A stretch of DNA of 27,396 nucleotides from the NCBI GenBank assembly GCA_000433355.1, contig FR893168.1, forward strand, positions 1 through 27,396, given 5' to 3'. Within the stretch, counting starts at the first letter, position 1. Each line of letters starts with the position of its first letter. This DNA is from Alistipes sp. CAG:435. Its GTDB lineage: Bacteria > Bacteroidota > Bacteroidia > Bacteroidales > UBA932. The position numbers and the translations under genes are program-made. Below are positions 10,901-17,825 of the stretch, in pieces. Under the pieces are notes generated by a model that ran no database searches, had not been told where the DNA came from, and saw only the letters and a program-made list of their open reading frames with translations.

Positions 10901-11095
10901 AATGACTATGTCGAGAGAGACTTCGTGGAGGTTTGCGTGGACTATGCCCAAAGCGGAGTCGGCGGCTACGACAGTTGGGGGTCAAGGCCGGACGGTGACA
11001 GATGCCTCTGGAGCGACCGTGACTATTCATTCCGCTTCGCGATTGTCCCCGCCAGGGCGATGGGCGTGCGGAAGTCGTTGGGATTTGATTTTTAG
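7901..11095 (+). CDS. Glycoside hydrolase family 2 beta-galactosidase (LacZ-like), exported
   Basis: A 1,064-residue GH2 enzyme, the size of full-length LacZ-type proteins. Domains in order are a jelly-roll sugar-binding domain (NHPYEF, GVYSRKF, VKGGAYVFVNGKFVGYSEDSK), an Ig-like domain, the TIM barrel, a second Ig-like domain and the C-terminal beta-gal small-chain domain (YLGRGPEENYADR, MRLP). The acid/base Glu is E479 in LGNEAGNG and the nucleophile is E545 in VPSEYSHAMGNSNG; the stretch WDWIDQGL ... YGGDYGEHSPSDGNFNCNGV is classic for beta-galactosidases. The N-terminus MKLKSITLAAMAICLTGQTAFS looks like a Sec signal peptide, so it probably acts in the periplasm. It follows the M60 gene after 62 bases, in which I see no clear promoter or terminator. 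It likely removes terminal beta-linked Gal from O-glycans. The stop TAG leads straight into a GGAATATTCC palindrome. Confidence 0.93.
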   Translation: MKLKSITLAAMAICLTGQTAFSRRPAVFPETEARESAPEWLAVDFTEHLDQKVVSKGGAVTRRHETVFFDSAKDAVSKDMEQSPNYSSLNGVWDFRYYDSVQDMLADPDKAPTSIKVPGNWEVQGFGTAVYVNHPYEFRPRNPQPPQLPDRIPTGVYSRKFTPEFGKGENCYLNLCGVKGGAYVFVNGKFVGYSEDSKDLVRYDITPYVESGMEADLRIVVTRWNTGSYLECQDFWRISGIERDVYLSREPATVPEDFDWNVVSTLSEDLCTGDFRLEVKSSKPINVSWILLDANGNETAKGESETVKGVKQWQSAIKDVRRWSAETPELYTLLLCVEGKHAKANVGFRRLEIVGDRFLVNGMPVKFKGVNIHEHNQFTGHYITEEDMLTDLRLMKKHNINAIRTSHYPLPRLFYELCDEYGFYVYDEANIESHGMGYNLEKTLGNNPDWLPQHRDRILNMYYRTRNYPCVTILSLGNEAGNGCNFYDTYRELKALESGGQNRPVCYERAVLEWNTDMFVPQYPDAEWFHKMGKSGYPKPVVPSEYSHAMGNSNGSLDRQWKYIYEYPNLQGGFIWDWIDQGLYETDSDGRMYWTYGGDYGEHSPSDGNFNCNGVIAPDRTPHPAMAEIKHVYQDVKVLPEDASQGIFKVQNRFYFKSLNEYALRWAVTADGTRIASGNVALSAAPQSEEEVRVRLPKLPSDKKCLITFETITSKAAGLLPEGSVIACDQIKLSDARRLATPRRARGVKATETETAIALECRDASLVFDKALGCLKEYSFKGKNMFNEDFGLRPLFWRAPTDNDYGNGMPSRCQAFKVSSREFDVKAGLEGDSVVAEYSLASGNIFTVRYTLLEGGILSVESDFKGVKSSKPVDVPRIGFRMRLPASADSFTYLGRGPEENYADRFGGTLIGEYSSSASKEYVRYVRPQECGHHIDCEYLSIGGLAIRSDRFEFNALRCAVEDLDSEEAVQRDYQWENKGPLTENDPAKAKNRLRRQTHINDYVERDFVEVCVDYAQSGVGGYDSWGSRPDGDRCLWSDRDYSFRFAIVPARAMGVRKSLGFDF

Positions 11096-11201
11096 GAATA
11101 TTCCCGAGATTAGTAATCCTTAAAGAATGCCAACTTGTTTTTTAATGTTTACTTTGGCGATTTATTCCGTGAATGAGCGTCAGTTTTTTCGGGATTTGTG
11201 A

Positions 11202-11209
11202 TAACTTTG
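11202..11209 (+). promoter_or_regulatory. Bacteroidota -7 element upstream of the GH109-like gene
   Basis: TAACTTTG matches the Bacteroidota -7 consensus TAnnTTTG. It lies 31 bases before the start codon, which leaves a leader of about 25 bases. The -33 region is weak: only a T-rich stretch (11184-11189) is nearby, with poor spacing. If real, the GH109-like and SDR genes form a transcription unit separate from susCD-GH2. Confidence 0.5.
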
Positions 11210-11240
11210 TAAGAGAATGATTTGTAAACAGTAATAAGCG

Positions 11241-12629
11241 ATGAGATTCAGAAGTTTATTGGCCGCCATGTCACTTGTCCTGGCGGTATCATGCGCCACT
11301 TCCAAGGAGGAGGGGCCGATCAAGGTAGAGACACCTGCCCGTCCTGCGGGTCAGGAGAACGCGTTGATGCTGACCGTGCCGGCGATGGACACCGTCCGTG
11401 TCGGTTTCGTCGGTGTCGGAATGCGCGGCTCAAGCGCCGTGGAGCGTTACACCTACATTCCGGGCGTGAAGATCAACGCCCTTTGTGATGTCGAGGCCGA
11501 CAGGGTTGAGGCCGCACAGAAGACCTTGGAGGACAGGGGGTTGCCTAAGGCTGCCGGTTATTCCGGATCCACTGAGGCCTACAAGGAACTCTGCGAGCGT
11601 GACGACATCGACCTTGTCTACATCTGCACTGACTGGAAGCATCACGTTCCGATCTCTCTCTATGCGATGGAGCATGGCAAGAATGTCGCGGTGGAGGTTC
11701 CGGCCGCGGCTTCTCTGGAGGACATCTGGGCTTTGATCAACATGTCCGAGAAGACCCGTAAGCATTGCATGATGCTTGAGAACTGCTGCTATGATTTCTA
11801 TGAGATGGCCGTCCTTACGATGGCTCAGAAGGGCTTGCTCGGAGAGATTCTCCATGGAGAGGGTTCCTATCATCACAATCTGGATCCGTTCTGGGACTCC
11901 TATTGGAACAACTGGAGGCTTGATTTCAACAAGGAGGTCAAGGGGGATGTCTATCCTACCCACGGCCTCGGTCCGGTCTGCCAGGTGATGGACATCCATC
12001 GCGGCGACCGTTTCAAGACCCTTGTCGCGATGGAGACCAAGGCTGTGAACGGCCCTAAGCATGTGGAAGCCAGGACCGGAGAGAAATGTGAGGACTTCCA
12101 GAACGCCGATCTCACGATGACGATGATCACGACGGAGAAAGGCAAGACCATCCTCGTGGAACACGACGTGATGACGCCGCGCCCTTACAACCGCATGTAC
12201 CAGATTGTGGGCAGCGAGGGCTATGCAGGCAAGTATCCGATCCAGCAGCTCTGTCTGAGGGACAACGCCTTGACCGAGGCTTCCACTGACTACCAGAACC
12301 TTGGCCGCGAGGTCACCTATTCGGGAGACAGGCTCAAGGCAATTCTTGAGGACAACCGCAATCCGATCCTTACTCCGGAGCTTGAGGCTCTTGCAAAGCA
12401 GGTCGGAGGCCACGGAGGTATGGACTTCATCATGGACTACCGTTTGGTCTACTGTCTGAGGAACGGCCTTCCGCTTGACATGGATGTCTATGACATGGCC
12501 GAATGGTGCTGTCTCACGGAACTGGGTAGAATCTCCATCGAGAACGGCAACGCGCCTGTAGAGGTCCCTGACTTCACACGTGGTGTCTGGGATCAGATCC
12601 AAGGCTTCTCCTACGCCTTTGCCAAGTAG
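11241..12629 (+). CDS. GH109-type Gfo/Idh/MocA lipoprotein, predicted alpha-N-acetylgalactosaminidase
   Basis: A 462-residue NAD-dependent protein of the Gfo/Idh/MocA fold whose closest recognised family is GH109. These enzymes release alpha-linked GalNAc by transient oxidation and elimination, using tightly bound NAD. The signal MRFRSLLAAMSLVLAVSC gives lipid Cys18 followed by ATSKEEG. The Rossmann motif GVGMRG is at residues 58-63. Family-typical segments are TDWKHHVP (130-137), EVPAAAS (from Glu152), ENCCY, GEILHGEGSYHHNL and YPTHGLGPV, whose His241 corresponds to the catalytic-site histidine of GH109. The normal Gfo/Idh EKP motif is replaced by EVP, as is usual for GH109. It sits between a GH2 beta-galactosidase and an SDR. 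Alternatives are another sugar oxidoreductase of the same fold or a GH109 with shifted specificity. Confidence 0.82.
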   Translation: MRFRSLLAAMSLVLAVSCATSKEEGPIKVETPARPAGQENALMLTVPAMDTVRVGFVGVGMRGSSAVERYTYIPGVKINALCDVEADRVEAAQKTLEDRGLPKAAGYSGSTEAYKELCERDDIDLVYICTDWKHHVPISLYAMEHGKNVAVEVPAAASLEDIWALINMSEKTRKHCMMLENCCYDFYEMAVLTMAQKGLLGEILHGEGSYHHNLDPFWDSYWNNWRLDFNKEVKGDVYPTHGLGPVCQVMDIHRGDRFKTLVAMETKAVNGPKHVEARTGEKCEDFQNADLTMTMITTEKGKTILVEHDVMTPRPYNRMYQIVGSEGYAGKYPIQQLCLRDNALTEASTDYQNLGREVTYSGDRLKAILEDNRNPILTPELEALAKQVGGHGGMDFIMDYRLVYCLRNGLPLDMDVYDMAEWCCLTELGRISIENGNAPVEVPDFTRGVWDQIQGFSYAFAK

Positions 12630-12650
12630 GAGTTTTCAAGAATCGGAGTT

Positions 12651-13403
12651 ATGGAACTTTCATTAAAAGGCAAGGTCGCGGTGGTCACAGGTGGCACGCG
12701 CGGCATAGGTTACGCGGTCGTGAAGAAATTCCTTGAGGCTGGCGCTTCCGTAGCCCTGTGCGGCTCGAAGCCCGCGACCGCCAACGCGGCGCTTGGAAAA
12801 CTCCTTTTCGAGTTGCCTGAGGCCAAGATTTTGGCGATCGCCCCGGATCTCACAGATTCTTCCTCTGTAGAGAATGCGTTCAATGAGGTTTTAGCAAGGT
12901 TTGGAAGGTTTGACATCCTTGTCAACAACGCCGGTATCTCGCAGGCGCTTCCTCTCAATGACTACACCGATGAGGAAATGGACAGGATTCTGGACATAAA
13001 CCTCAAGGCGGTGTTTGTCTGCAGCAGGGCTGCGGCGAGGTTGATGGAGGCGAGCGGCGGCGGTGTCATCCTCAACACCAGCTCCGTGGTGAGTCTTTAC
13101 GGTCAGCCGTCCGGTTGTCTGTACCCGACCACCAAGTTCGCTGTCAACGGCCTGACGAAATCCCTTTCCCGGGAACTGGCTCCCCGTGGGATAAGGGTCA
13201 ATGCCGTGGCTCCGGGCGTGACCCGCACCGACATGGTCGCTAACCTCCCAGAGGCTTTGATAAAGCCTCTGGTGGCGCGCATTCCTATCGGCAGGGTAGG
13301 TGAGCCTGATGAGGTCGCCGACGCGTTCCTCTTCCTGGCCAGCGACATGGCCTCGTACATCACCGGTGCCGTCCTCCCGGTTGACGGCGGAGTCATCATC
13401 TGA
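12651..13403 (+). CDS. SDR-family NAD(P)-dependent oxidoreductase (FabG-like)
   Basis: A 250-residue classical short-chain dehydrogenase/reductase, cytoplasmic (no signal peptide). The cofactor motif TGGTRGIG is near residue 14 and NNAG lies in the middle. The catalytic set is Ser145 (in NTSSVVS), Tyr158 and Lys162 (YPTTK). A C-terminal VAPGVTRTDM and PVDGG complete the family pattern. It starts 21 bases after the GH109-like stop with a GGAG-type ribosome binding site, so the two are probably co-transcribed. It may oxidise or reduce a sugar released by the locus; this is inference, since SDR substrates cannot be read from the sequence. A FabG role in fatty-acid synthesis is less likely in this context. 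Confidence 0.88.
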   Translation: MELSLKGKVAVVTGGTRGIGYAVVKKFLEAGASVALCGSKPATANAALGKLLFELPEAKILAIAPDLTDSSSVENAFNEVLARFGRFDILVNNAGISQALPLNDYTDEEMDRILDINLKAVFVCSRAAARLMEASGGGVILNTSSVVSLYGQPSGCLYPTTKFAVNGLTKSLSRELAPRGIRVNAVAPGVTRTDMVANLPEALIKPLVARIPIGRVGEPDEVADAFLFLASDMASYITGAVLPVDGGVII

Positions 13404-13408
13404 TTCCC

Positions 13409-13452
13409 GTGGTGGCTCCATGGCGGCTCTGTAGCGGATCCGTGACAGCTCT
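13409..13452 (+). repeat. Degenerate 11-nt tandem repeat, four units
   Basis: Four consecutive 11-base units start at 13409, 13420, 13431 and 13442: GTGGTGGCTCC, ATGGCGGCTCT, GTAGCGGATCC and GTGACAGCTCT. They fit a loose consensus GTGGCGGCTCY and lie directly after the SDR stop codon. No function is evident. Confidence 0.6.
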
Positions 13453-13496
13453 GATGACTTTGAGTAGCCGAAGGTGGCATTAGGTAGAGCGAGTGT

Positions 13497-13521
13497 GGGG
13501 AGATGGGGATGGGGATGGGGG
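13497..13521 (+). other. Potential G-quadruplex motif
   Basis: Four G-runs (13497-13500, 13505-13508, 13511-13514 and 13517-13521) are separated by loops of 4, 2 and 2 bases, which meets the strict criteria for a four-tetrad G-quadruplex on the + strand. It sits in the 3' region of the SDR transcript, upstream of the hairpin at 13573. Confidence 0.6.
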
Positions 13522-13572
13522 AATGCCGTGGGATCCGTGGCGGACAACGTGTTGTAAATCAGCGGAATAAAA

Positions 13573-13608
13573 CAACAGTCTGGTGTCAGATTTGGCACTA
13601 GGCTGTTG
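13573..13608. terminator. Hairpin terminator between converging genes
   Basis: The arms 13573-13587 and 13594-13608 form a 15-position stem that includes several G-T pairs, with a six-base loop (AGATTT). On the minus strand the stem is followed by TTTTATT, a good intrinsic terminator for manC and the genes upstream of it. On the + strand it is followed by CCTTATTT, a weaker site for the SDR transcript. A run of nine C (13658-13666) lies between it and the manC stop. Confidence 0.7.
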
Positions 13609-13678
13609 CCTTATTTGGTTGACTGTCAATGGGTTGGCTGCCACGCCGCTCACGCTGCCCCCCCCCTCACGGGCTGCC

Positions 13679-14776
13679 TTAACGGAAACTTTCGTATTCG
13701 GGCATTCCGAGGCCGGAGATGAAGTCCTTGAACTGTTTGTCGTCCTTCGGGCAGATCAGAAGAACGTCACCTGTGTCAACCACGACATAGTCCTTGAGAC
13801 CTTTGATGGCGTAGAGCTTCTTCTTGTCTCCGCAGACCAGCATGCTGTTCTCGTTGCCCTCACCGAGGATCTTTTCCGTGAACACTACATTGCCATCCTT
13901 GGTCTTGTCGCCGATGTTCCTGAAGAGGGAATCCCACCCGTCGATGTCTGACCAACCGAAGTTCCCGCAATATAGCCAGGCGCGGTCGGTCTTCTCCATC
14001 ACACCGTAGTCAATCGAGACTTTCGGACAATCTGAATATGCCTTTTCAAGGAATATCTGCTCCTTGTCGCTCCCCAGTGCGTCTTCCCAACCCGCGAACA
14101 GTGACGTGACATCGGGAATATACTTCTCCATCTCCTCCTTGATCACCGATGCCTTCCACGCGAATATTCCTGAGTTCCAATAAAATTCACCAGTCTTGCA
14201 GAGCACCTCGGCGAGGGCTTTGTCCGGCTTCTCGGTGAACGTCTTTACCTTGAGAGGTGTGTCTGAGCCGGCGGATTCCTTGCTTCCTGTGGCTTGGATG
14301 TAGCCGTAGCTTGTGTCCGGTTCGGTCGGATGTATCCCGATAGTCATCAGGGCTGGCTTGCTTTCGGCATATTCCATGACCTTGAGCATTGCGGCCATGA
14401 ATTGGTCCTCATCCGTGATGGTGTGGTCCGCCGGCGTGGCGATGATCGTCGCGTCCGGGTTCCGCTTGAGGATGCTGTAGGTCGCGAAGGCGATACATGG
14501 GGCTGTGTTGCGGGCGTAGGGTTCCAGAAGCAGGTTGCTTTCAGGGAGTTCCGGAATCTGCGCGCGGACGAGGTAGGAGAATCTGGTCAATGTGACCACG
14601 AAGATGTTCTTAGATGGGACAATTTCTGAGAAGCGCTCGTAAGTGCTTCTTATGAAGGACTTCCCTGTTCCGGTTATGTCCAGAAACTGTTTAGGCTTTG
14701 ATTCTCTGCTGACCGGCCAGAAGCGGTTCGCGGTGCCTCCGGCCATTATCACGCAGTATCGGTTATCTTTGTTCAT
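13679..14776 (-). CDS. manC: Mannose-1-phosphate guanylyltransferase
   Basis: The enzyme makes GDP-mannose from mannose-1-phosphate and GTP, the activated sugar for capsule, O-antigen and glycoprotein synthesis and the precursor of GDP-fucose. The nucleotidyltransferase signature (VIMAGGTANRFWPVSR then KPKQF) is at residues 9-31. Further family segments are NTAPCIAFA, TPADH, FTEKPD, YWNSGIFAWK and GWSDIDGWDSL. The 365-residue length is that of the single-domain form without the fused isomerase domain. The chosen start gives MNKDNRYCVIMAGG, as in relatives; an ATG at 14806 would add ten residues but lies only 10 bases from a REP-like hairpin. It is the last gene of the minus-strand run and ends before the shared terminator. 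Confidence 0.92.
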   Translation of the reverse strand: MNKDNRYCVIMAGGTANRFWPVSRESKPKQFLDITGTGKSFIRSTYERFSEIVPSKNIFVVTLTRFSYLVRAQIPELPESNLLLEPYARNTAPCIAFATYSILKRNPDATIIATPADHTITDEDQFMAAMLKVMEYAESKPALMTIGIHPTEPDTSYGYIQATGSKESAGSDTPLKVKTFTEKPDKALAEVLCKTGEFYWNSGIFAWKASVIKEEMEKYIPDVTSLFAGWEDALGSDKEQIFLEKAYSDCPKVSIDYGVMEKTDRAWLYCGNFGWSDIDGWDSLFRNIGDKTKDGNVVFTEKILGEGNENSMLVCGDKKKLYAIKGLKDYVVVDTGDVLLICPKDDKQFKDFISGLGMPEYESFR

Positions 14777-14816
14777 ATTCTTAGTGCTTTGCAAATGTTC
14801 TTTCATTGTACGTTCA

Positions 14817-14869
14817 CTTCGGCAGGCTCAGTGACCGTATTCCTGCTTCGGTTGCTGAGCTTGCCGAAG
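14817..14869. repeat. REP-like inverted repeat between yraN and manC
   Basis: The arms 14817-14831 (CTTCGGCAGGCTCAG) and 14855-14869 (CTGAGCTTGCCGAAG) are inverted copies with one G-T position. Pairing continues inward for six more positions (14832-14837 with 14849-14854, two of them G-T), leaving an 11-base loop. Sequences built on CTTCGRCARGCTCAG are widespread dispersed repeats in bacterial genomes, often called REP-like. No U-tract follows in either direction, so this is not a classical terminator. Confidence 0.75.
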
Positions 14870-14871
14870 CA

Positions 14872-15273
14872 TTAGAGGTACATCGGGTAAAACGCGTTCG
14901 GGAACCATTCCACAATCTCTTTTCCTCCGCCAAACGTCACGGCCACGATGTCGAAATTCACCTCTGCATCGGGAGGGATCCGCTTGTCTTTCGCCGTGTT
15001 CAAGTATCTCAGCGCGGCGTCCGCAACTTTCCTCTGCTTGCTCACCGTCACATTCTCCTCCGGAGAGACCGCCACGGGCGCGACCCGGCTTTTGACCTCC
15101 ACAAAATGCACACCATTCCTGTCAAGGCTGATGATGTCGATCTCCAGATGACCGGCCCTGAAATTCCTCTGCACGATAGTGTGTCCCTTGCCGGTCAGAA
15201 ACTCACAGGCCACATCCTCACCCCTACGCCCCAGTTCCATCCGTGGAGTCATCTGTTTTTCAGTGTTTTTCAT
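14872..15273 (-). CDS. UPF0102 / YraN-family nuclease-like protein
   Basis: A 133-residue member of the UPF0102 (YraN) family, which has a restriction-endonuclease-like fold and no settled function. The family pattern is present: GRRGEDVACEFL near residue 15, the NFRAGHLEIDII segment with its acidic pair, and HFVEVKSR with the conserved E-x-K. The length is typical. It begins 17 bases after the mutS2 stop on the same strand and is probably co-transcribed with it; the pairing hints at a DNA or ribosome quality-control role but proves nothing. Full conservation of the active-site-like residues suggests an intact gene. Confidence 0.88.
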   Translation of the reverse strand: MKNTEKQMTPRMELGRRGEDVACEFLTGKGHTIVQRNFRAGHLEIDIISLDRNGVHFVEVKSRVAPVAVSPEENVTVSKQRKVADAALRYLNTAKDKRIPPDAEVNFDIVAVTFGGGKEIVEWFPNAFYPMYL

Positions 15274-15290
15274 GGTTTTGTGTCCAGAGT

Positions 15291-17816
15291 TTATCCTAAT
15301 GTCACGATCGTCACGCCAGACCCTCCGAACTGCACTTGCTCATCGTGGACAGATGTGACTCCCGGAATTGTCCTTAGATATTTCTGTAACTCGTCCCGCA
15401 GCGCTCCAGTGCCTTTGCCGTGGATGATTCGGACAGAGCCGATGTTCAGCATGATGGCGTCATCGATGTAGTGGACAACGATGTCCAGAGCGTCAGAAAC
15501 CCGCTCTCCACGCACGTCCAGTTCAGGAGAGAACGCCAGTCTGCGCTCACGCAGGCCTGAATCATCCTGGGCGGCCCGAGGCTTGATGTTCTCCCGCACC
15601 GCTGCTTTATATTCATTGGAAGAGATCCGCTCGACCCTGTCGAGAGGCATCTTGCTGGTGATGTTGCCGATGGCGACGGTCACTGCTTTGTTGGAAACAC
15701 GGATGACCTCACCGGCCATGCCATTGTCCTTGATACGCACTTTCTCGCCGACCTTCAGCGCTCCACCTCTGAACTGCTCCGTGGCCTGCTCCTGTCCATC
15801 GTCCTGAGGCTTCCCTTTGTGGGCGTTGCGGCGGATCTTCCTGTCTTCCAGTTGCTTGAGCTTCTTCTCTATGTAGTCATCGTGGTTCTTCCGATCGTTC
15901 TCCTTCTTGGTCTGGAGAGAGGATACGAAATCCTGAAGAGCTTTTCTGGCATCGGAGGTCTTTTCCTTGTCCGCCTGTGACTCCTTGATCGTGCGGATCG
16001 TGTTCTCCACCGTCTTGTTGGCTCCCTGAACGATCTCCTGAGCCTCTTTCTTGGCCTGGTCCAGAATCTCTTTCTTGGTCTGCTTCAGCCCTTCAAGCTC
16101 TTTCTGGTAGCGCTCGGTGATGTTCTCCAGAGTCTTGTCTGTGTTCTTGATCCTTTGGAGCTTCTCGTCCAGGGCACGGCGGTTGCGCACGATCTTGCGC
16201 AGGTTCCTCTCCATTCCTACGAACTCCTCTCCGGCTCTTGCCTCGGCATCCTTCACAATGCTTTCCGGGAGGCCCATCTTGCGGGCCAGCTCGAAGGCGA
16301 ACGAGTTCCCAGGCATTCCGATGTCCAGTTTGAACAGAGGCTGGATCTTGGCCGCGTCGAACTGCATCGCCCCGTTGATGACCCCGGTGTCTGAACCAGA
16401 GGCGTAGAGCTTGAGGTTCGTGTAGTGGGTCGTGATGACTCCATAGACCCCTCTCTTGTCCATCTCGCTGAGGATTGCCTCGGCGATGGCTCCTCCGGCG
16501 GCAGGCTCGGTTCCGGAACCGAACTCGTCTATTAATATCAAGGTCTTGTCATCGGCCTTGGCCAGCATCGTCTTCATGTCGTCCAGGAACGAGCTGTAGG
16601 TGCTGAGGTCGTTCTCGATGTTCTGGTCGTCACCGATGCTGACCATGATCCTGTCGAACACAGGAAGTTCCGAAGTCTCGGAAGTCGGGATCAGCATTCC
16701 CCATTGGAACATATACTGCAAAAGCCCCGTGGTCTTGAGGCACACCGACTTGCCGCCGGCGTTAGGACCTGAGATCAAAAGAATATGCTTGGCCGGGGTC
16801 AGACGGATAGAGACCGGCATAATCTCCTTTTTCTCTTTTCTCAATGCCCTCTCCAGAAGCGGATGACGCGCCTTACGTAGGTTCATCTCCCCGTTGTCGG
16901 AGATGATCGGGGCACCGGCCTTGAAATCGAGGGCGACCTGTGCCTTGGCCACCAGAAAATCTATCTCGCCGATATATTCAGCTGAATTGATAAGATCTGG
17001 TACGTATGGTCTTACGAAGTCGCTGAACGCCGCCAGGATGCGCTGGATCTCCTGTGCCTCGTCAGCGTGGAGGGTCACGATCTCGTTTTCCAGTTCGATG
17101 ATCTCGGCCGGCTCGACAAAGGCTGTCTTGCCTGTGGCCGAGGTGTCATAGACGAATCCCTGGATCTTTTTCTTGCTGGAGCTGTTGACCGGAATCAGCA
17201 GCTTGCCGTCACGCACGGAAAGCCCGGCGTCCTCGTCCACAAGCCCGTCGGCCTGTGCCTGCTTGAGGATGGCGTTCGCCCTTTTGGAGATCGCCCCCTC
17301 CTTTGTCTTTATCGCGCGCCTGATTTCCAGCAGCTTGTCCGATGCCGTGTCCTTGACATCCCCGAACTTGTCCAGGATCTGGTCGATCCTTCTCTGTACT
17401 TCAGGGAAACTCAGCACCGGGGCGCTCATCCGTTTGAGATTGGGATATACCCCGTCCTTTATCGACATAAAGAAGTTGGTCAGCTTGCGCACGGTCTCGA
17501 CCATGGTGCGCAGCTTGCCCAGCGAAAGGATGTCGATTGTGTAACCGGTCTTTTCCAGCGGCTTGAGGAAGTCGAGGCAGTCAATGTACCCGTTGGTCGG
17601 GAAGTTTTCCTCGAACATCACTATAAGCCTCATCTCGTCGGTCAGCGCCAGCCTTTCCCTAATGACCTTCGGGTCGTTGCTGAACCTCTCCTCCGTCACC
17701 CTCGTGACTGCATATTCAGTGGAACATCTGTCGGCCACAAAGGTTCTGACCCTGTCAAATCCCAACTTGCCCTCCAATCTGGTGTCAATCTCTGTTTCGT
17801 ATTCGTGCTCCCGCAT
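15291..17816 (-). CDS. mutS2: MutS2 / RqcU-type ATPase with C-terminal Smr domain
   Basis: An 841-residue MutS2 protein. It has an N-terminal clamp/lever region, an ABC-type ATPase with Walker A GPNAGGKS at residues 350-357, Walker B TLILIDEFGSGTEP and the signature STYSSFLDDM, a long charged coiled coil (about residues 520-680), a KOW-like segment (KVGEKVRIKDNGMAGEVI), and a C-terminal Smr nuclease domain (766-841) with LDVRGE and HGKGTG. MutS2 proteins have been linked to suppression of recombination and, in Firmicutes, to splitting collided ribosomes; both Smr motifs expected for endonuclease activity are present here. It starts 9 bases after the cdaA stop on the same strand, so the two are very likely one operon. 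Confidence 0.95.
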   Translation of the reverse strand: MREHEYETEIDTRLEGKLGFDRVRTFVADRCSTEYAVTRVTEERFSNDPKVIRERLALTDEMRLIVMFEENFPTNGYIDCLDFLKPLEKTGYTIDILSLGKLRTMVETVRKLTNFFMSIKDGVYPNLKRMSAPVLSFPEVQRRIDQILDKFGDVKDTASDKLLEIRRAIKTKEGAISKRANAILKQAQADGLVDEDAGLSVRDGKLLIPVNSSSKKKIQGFVYDTSATGKTAFVEPAEIIELENEIVTLHADEAQEIQRILAAFSDFVRPYVPDLINSAEYIGEIDFLVAKAQVALDFKAGAPIISDNGEMNLRKARHPLLERALRKEKKEIMPVSIRLTPAKHILLISGPNAGGKSVCLKTTGLLQYMFQWGMLIPTSETSELPVFDRIMVSIGDDQNIENDLSTYSSFLDDMKTMLAKADDKTLILIDEFGSGTEPAAGGAIAEAILSEMDKRGVYGVITTHYTNLKLYASGSDTGVINGAMQFDAAKIQPLFKLDIGMPGNSFAFELARKMGLPESIVKDAEARAGEEFVGMERNLRKIVRNRRALDEKLQRIKNTDKTLENITERYQKELEGLKQTKKEILDQAKKEAQEIVQGANKTVENTIRTIKESQADKEKTSDARKALQDFVSSLQTKKENDRKNHDDYIEKKLKQLEDRKIRRNAHKGKPQDDGQEQATEQFRGGALKVGEKVRIKDNGMAGEVIRVSNKAVTVAIGNITSKMPLDRVERISSNEYKAAVRENIKPRAAQDDSGLRERRLAFSPELDVRGERVSDALDIVVHYIDDAIMLNIGSVRIIHGKGTGALRDELQKYLRTIPGVTSVHDEQVQFGGSGVTIVTLG

Positions 17817-17825
17817 ATTCGTAAA

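Noticed and set aside
11430..12602. 390-codon minus-strand frame inside the GH109-like gene
   Set aside because: Antisense shadow; the + strand protein has full family motifs.
13497..13521. G-rich repeats considered as a CRISPR array or tandem-repeat gene
   Set aside because: Units are far too short and there are no spacers.
12891..13598. 235-codon minus-strand frame covering the SDR 3' half and the repeat-rich intergenic region
   Set aside because: Pro/His/Arg-rich translation of the G-rich repeats with no recognisable start or domain.
13583..13951. 122-codon + strand frame starting in the intergenic region and running into manC
   Set aside because: Most of it is antisense to manC and it begins inside the terminator hairpin.
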